Of a stretch of DNA of 64,000 bases, positions 59,071 through 64,000 are shown one piece after another. The notes beneath the pieces are model-generated. The model saw only the letters and a list, made by a program, of their open reading frames with translations, was not told where the DNA came from and did no database searches. The DNA is from Lithospermum erythrorhizon. Its lineage: Eukaryota > Streptophyta > Magnoliopsida > Boraginales > Boraginaceae. Numbering within the stretch: the first letter of the stretch is position 1; every line of letters begins with the position of its first letter. The position numbers were made by a program, and so were the translations under genes. The stretch covers positions 97,823 to 161,822 of the forward strand of contig JADFUC010001696.1 in assembly GCA_019722365.1 (NCBI GenBank), in the 5' to 3' direction.

Positions 59071-60406
59071 AAATATAAGTTGGGAGTTCGGGCCGTGACA
59101 CCGAAACCGACGGCGCCCGTCTTCGAATAGGAATCCACGCGCGTAATCATATTGGTTCCATAGCATGTCTGACCATTACGTGTATACCATTCCCGTAATC
59201 ATATCACAAGGACATATACACCATTCACACACTTAATTATATTACAAAGACCTATACACCACTTTACATAATTATAATACAAGGGCAATTTACCGTTGAA
59301 AGAAGTACATAAGGTAATACACGTGAGATAAGTACTCGCCTCTGGCCTTCACATGAGCCGAAAGACAATCAAGGTAAAGCGCCCTTTTCCACGATCAACG
59401 CCTAAACAACACCAGAAAGTATAATCAAGACCTACTACCCATATGCAGTGGTTCTAGAAGATACGTAACCAACTCTTGGGGAACTATCTACAAATGGTAT
59501 AGCAGCGGATAAACTATCGAATTATAATCATCGGACACAACCCAATCGATTCCCGCTAAATTCCATCTTATCATTTCATTTGTTACAAATTGGCTTATAA
59601 AGTTATTCTAACTAATCATCAAATCCATAATTAACAATCATACTCCGAAATATCAATTATAAGCTGACACAGGAATTACACTTTTTGACATGCCGCCACT
59701 AATTTAATTTTTTAAATCACGATTTAACATCATACCAAACTATAATAAAGGTCCCAAATATAACCTCCTACACATTAAGTCTATAAAAATATCCATATAA
59801 AAGTCAACGCGAAAACCTAAAAGTCAACTTCGACCATCGCGTCGCAGCGATCTACAAATCACGAATTCCTCGCTCAAAATACGTCAGCGAGAACCCCATA
59901 ACCAACTAAGATTTATCATAAAATTCAATTATGGAAAAGTCAATAAAATCAACTATGTCAAACCCAAAGAAATATCTCGAAAGACTTGAAATTTCTTACG
60001 CCAACCTCGAAGAGAATGATGGGGAAAACGATATTCCTGACCGATCTTGAGTTTGGCGGCAATCGAAGAGAGAAATGGAAAAATGAAATTTTTTTAAGGG
60101 GAGGGGCTTAATTTACGCAAAATGAGGAAATAAGATGAAGTTGTGATGGCGATGATGATAATGGAGATATGTATGAATAGATATTTAAAAAAAACTCGAG
60201 TCCGTTCGGTTTCGGGTTAATTACTCATTTTATCGTAGCAAACTCCGCGAACCCGATTTCAAAGATAAAATTCTTCCATGGCAAACACTTCTAAATTATA
60301 AATGAAATTCGGCTCAAAGTTTTACGAAATAATATTATCATCGAGAAAAAATTATACTATTCCGGGTCCGCGCCGACGAAAAATTTAAATTTTTTTTTTT
60401 TTTTTG

Positions 60407-61030
60407 TAACCAAATAAGCAAAGTTATCTATTCGGTTCAGCGTCGAGCACATGCGGATAATTGAACATGGAACTATAAGTTGAAGTTAATGATTGACGTT
60501 ATTTAAACTAGCTTATGAAAGAAGGATTTTAAGTAACGTTTAGGAATTGAAAGAGATTTGATTAAATCTTATATCTCGAAATAATTTTATTGTAATTTTG
60601 TAATGTCTTGGTGACTATCGATTAATAGAGAACACTAGTTTTGACTCACGTGATTTAATCATGGATATGAGCAGGCCTTAACAATAGTTGGAAGACAAGA
60701 TACAAAGAAAGTTATCGAGCTTCTTGTGTAGCAATGATAGGCGGCCCCATTATGACAGCGGTTTTAAATCCTCCATGAAGGTGGTTGGGATTCTAAACTA
60801 TTTTCTTTGCACTTGTAAAGAGTGAAAATAATAATGTCGTGTTTGACTTGCAGTTTCCATATCGGGTGATTCGATTAAGGAAAGCGTTACTCTCTTCTTT
60901 AAAAAGGACACCTTGAACAACAACACGATTTGAATAATACTTATGGATAATGACTCGACAGAGACTTGAGTATAATCTTGAAAAGATGAACTAAGTCGGC
61001 CATTTTACTAGACTTAGTGGGAGGTTATTT
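60407..61030 (+). repeat. right copy of the ~630-bp direct repeat
   Basis: It matches 56006-56636, beginning directly at the truncated end of the C-type LTR. Identity is high but not perfect (many indels around CG dinucleotides). Confidence 0.9.
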
Positions 61031-64000
61031 GAGTCTAAATTAAAGATTTGTATGTTTACATCTGAGGATTAGTGAAGATTTGATCATTAGATGATACGTC
61101 GAGTTGATAAGGATATGGAAAGGACCATATGAATACTATCAGGATTACGAGGTCGAGGAAGTATAAATCGATATGAAGTAATATATCGTCGAAGAATGAG
61201 GCGTCATTAATCTTAAAGCATTACTTTGTTAAGATCGTAATTAAGAATTGTGTTTAATGAAGTTAAAACACAAATGGATGAATCTTTGATTTCATATATC
61301 AAGATAATTTCATTAACCTTAGATGTGTCATTAGTTGAGTAATCTATTAAGGATTGTGTTAAATAATTTTTTGGCTTACAAAAAGAAATAAATAATTTCA
61401 CATATTAAGGTTGCTACACTACCTTTAAATTAATTTATTCATATTGACTATGAACCCAGCTGAGAGTTGTGTTTGATAAACAAACTTTGAAAGCGTCGTA
61501 TAGGATAAGTTAGTATTATGTCGGCTGTAGTAGACATAATTTAGCTTCCAGAATCGAGAGGTTGATGTTAAGTCATTTTGTACGTAACTTGAGGAGGAAG
61601 GAAGGTGGTATTTATTTCCATCCACTATAGTGCTGCAATTTATTGTACTTATAGAGTCTTCGTTAAGGAAGTACAAATAGTGGAAACAAATGTGTGACTT
61701 GAGGAGACATGCGTTCAAGTGGCTCCGTAGGAGATACCCGATCGATTATAAGAACCGCCCGGCTTATATCGGAGTATCCACTCTTGATGCATTTAAAGCT
61801 AAATGCGGTGATACAAATGACAACATGAATAAATAATACTCAATAAATGACTTGAGTCATTTTAAATGAAATAAGATGTGAATACATGGGTTGAATATAA
61901 AACTCTATTTTATCTTACGGATGGTGATTAAATGCGTGAGTAAAGAGCCCGTTCTATATTGCTACGGATGGTGAATCATCAAAAGTAATAAATGTATTCT
62001 CATTAAATGAGCAATCAGTCATGAATGAGCGTTTAATCATACATTTGGTTGAGAAACCAAGATTAAACATATTCATTGGTTGGTATGCTTTCGTGTTTAT
62101 TTCAAACTTTACTTTATTGTTATTCATAGGATTGTAACATGTAGATTACAAGCAAGTTATCCAAAAAGATATTTCCTAAGTAATGATCGGGTGATGATGG
62201 ATACTTGACATTGTTATTGGAACTCCACATCTCAAGCGAGAATATAAAGAAAGTTTTTCTATACTACTAGAATCTAAAGTTGTAAACTTAAGATTAGATA
62301 TAATGGAGTTAAATTCTCATTTGATCTTGATGAAAATCAATAAGAATCAAGAGTGATGAAGAACCTTGAGTTCTTAAAGGTTAGTGGGAGCGTAACTGCA
62401 TAAATGAAGTTTTATACACTAAATGTTGAAGAAATATTTCCCTCTGACGAAGGTATAATAGTGATTAGATTAACTTTGTACATTTGTGAGCCAATTTGCA
62501 TATATGTAGCATCTTTATGTCCAGTCATATTATATATATATATGTGAGCTTGCATGACATTTGCTTGATTAGTTTAAGATGTCATGAAGCTCGAGGTGAT
62601 TGAAATCATAATGAATTAAATTCTATAAATAAGACGATTCTCTTATTAATAATGACTGCTTACGTTAAATTTGAAATCGACGTAAGGGCCTGCGTAATGA
62701 GAGTGGTTGAAGTCTATTACATAATAATATATGATTCGGCAGGTATCTTGTGTCAGTCGTAATGTTATGCACATGACTATGGCGTAGCATGATTCCGTGA
62801 TTGGAATTGTGAAGTTTTACTAAAGGTATTAGCTTGATTCGAATACGTTTGGTAGTAACTTTTAAGAGAATAGAGGTAAATATAGTTACATGGAATAAAA
62901 GATCGGGTTGTTGATCTCCACTTATGGCCCGAATGTGATAGTAACGTATGGGCCAGGTTGTACCATATGAAGCTATTAGCCAAGAGTTTCATTAATAGAA
63001 TTGAGTCTAGTATGCTCGATGAGTAAACTAAAGGAAACTTGAACTCGGTATTCTGACTTGACCGATCGTCTGTTTTGTTAGTAATGTTGTTAAAGAATGT
63101 GCATTTAATAACACGGATGTGTTTAACACACTTTGAGTTATTATTTGTAAACCTACCCGATAGAACCCGAAGTGGTTGAAACTCATTTTGATCATAGTGG
63201 GTGCATGACTATGTCGGGATAATCATAGTCTGATGATTCCACGGTTGAGGCCGGGTTGATGAATGTAAAGAAATTTGCTTGTAGAAATGAAAGTATTCCT
63301 ATAAAGGATGTGATTATAATCACTATCCTTTTGCTTTATGTCTTGAAATGACCTAGAGTTTGCCCTGTGGAAGCTTAAAGGATCCATGTGGATTTAAGCA
63401 TGCATCACCGAGTTAAAGATCACTTTCCACATGATTCAGCAGAGGTTTGGTTTTTCAGGCACTTAATGAATAAGTTAAGTAATTGATTAAAATAAAAGTT
63501 CCTTTGTATTTTAATCTGATTGATAACTAAAACTACATGAATGCGTGAGTTCATTAAAGTTACCCGTTATTTATTTATTTCTGAGGCCGTTGAAATATAT
63601 AGTATCGTGTATTGTATCCTCGATAATTGAAAAGTTAAATCACAGGTTGAATACATGTTTTAGAGGAGGCAACATGAATTCTTGATTCGCCTCTTGAGAG
63701 CCTAAGTATAGGATAGCCCAAGCCCTTGATGGGATCATTAGTTAGGGGCGACAAGCATCGTATGACTAACATGGTGTTTTCGTTAGTGATGAGATTGATC
63801 ACGTTAGCACAACGAGGACTAGATCCGATACCGTGGAGGCTGCAGTCCTATATTTGGGGAAGTACATGGCCAAAGTAAATTCATAGAAGATATGTATATA
63901 CGTGTCTATGATATTTTGTTTAGAATTTCAAATTCGACAATTCTTAGACCTACGATATAACTATACGTGTTATACCAAGGCTACATACTTTGACATGACT
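61031..64000. other. unassigned retroelement-like DNA
   Basis: No frame above 100 codons and no recognisable domain on either strand. Its composition resembles the internal DNA of the flanking family B element, and a short TA microsatellite lies near 62530. It is probably part of that element, but this is inferred from position only. Confidence 0.35.

Larger units (their letters stand above)
56637..60406 (-). mobile_element. family C-type LTR (3.8 kb), antisense, truncated at one end
   Basis: The left end TGTAACGACC is a proper LTR terminus, and the body 58020-60390 aligns with the other family C LTRs. The right end stops in the T-run followed by GTAAC, about a dozen bases short of the terminus seen in the other copies. 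The 56640-58000 part is longer and more diverged than in the other copies. Confidence 0.72.
52278..64000 (+). mobile_element. family B LTR retroelement, sense, running beyond the window
   Basis: LTR 52278-53239 is followed by a degraded primer site (TGGCCTCGAACC) and internal DNA, interrupted by a family C LTR at 56637-60406. No second B LTR is seen before the window ends. Over ~7 kb of internal sequence I recognise no gag, integrase, RT or RNase H blocks. Either the element is a large non-coding (LARD-like) type or its genes are decayed beyond visual recognition. How far right it really extends is uncertain. Confidence 0.5.

Noticed and set aside
58828..59166. Open frames of 67-112 codons over 58.8-59.2 kb on both strands
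   Set aside because: They arise from the ~30-bp minisatellite, whose unit length keeps several frames open at once. The predicted proteins are simple repeats.

Overview
This is nuclear DNA of a flowering plant, most likely a eudicot and possibly an asterid (the clade is an inference from the overall look of the genes and repeats). It is AT-rich. Spliced genes with GT-AG introns are separated by long stretches of nested, decayed retrotransposons, Stowaway and hAT MITEs, a Cassandra element and a Mutator-like element. No bacterial, organellar or viral gene organisation is present. I did not see a tRNA gene or a complete rRNA gene.

Two host genes can be supported. From the left edge to 9624 (+ strand) lies a multi-exon gene for a chloroplast-type S1 RNA-binding-domain protein. 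At least 13 exons splice in frame into 705 codons plus a stop, and its 5' end is outside the window. One of its introns has been enlarged by an antisense Ty1/copia element (2842-7539). At 37457-37954 (+) is an intronless ERF transcription factor (AP2/ERF group IX-like, 165 aa) with a TATA box and a complete set of GCC-box contact residues.

The rest is mobile DNA. 10.4-15.0 kb: a Stowaway fragment, a hairpin/subterminal-repeat cluster, and a deleted copia element (family A) that keeps only an RNase H remnant. 17.5-18.3 kb: a complete Cassandra element (5S-rRNA-bearing LTRs, PBS, PPT). 18.9 kb: a Stowaway MITE. 19.5-25.3 kb: an antisense LTR element (family B) whose LTR is split by a 2.5-kb Gypsy-type solo LTR. 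25.3-33 kb: a Mutator-like element with two convergent broken genes, a Ulp1-type cysteine peptidase (+) and a FAR1-like transposase (-). 33.4-33.9 kb: a LINE-type RNase H remnant. 35.7-36.6 kb: a Stowaway MITE nested in a hAT-type element.

From 38.6 to 50.5 kb is one antisense chromovirus-like Gypsy element (family C). Its internal region has a mutated protease motif, an internally deleted reverse transcriptase and almost no integrase. A truncated family B element sits in its 3' LTR, and an oppositely oriented solo LTR of its own family sits in its 5' LTR. From 52.3 kb to the window end is another family B element, interrupted at 56.6-60.4 kb by a further C-type LTR that is flanked by a ~630-bp direct duplication. 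The family C LTRs carry two minisatellites whose copy number differs sharply between copies.

TE reading frames are broken by many small indels while the S1-gene and ERF exons are clean. Real decay is expected, but read errors at methylated sites could add to it, so frame-level statements about TEs are tentative.
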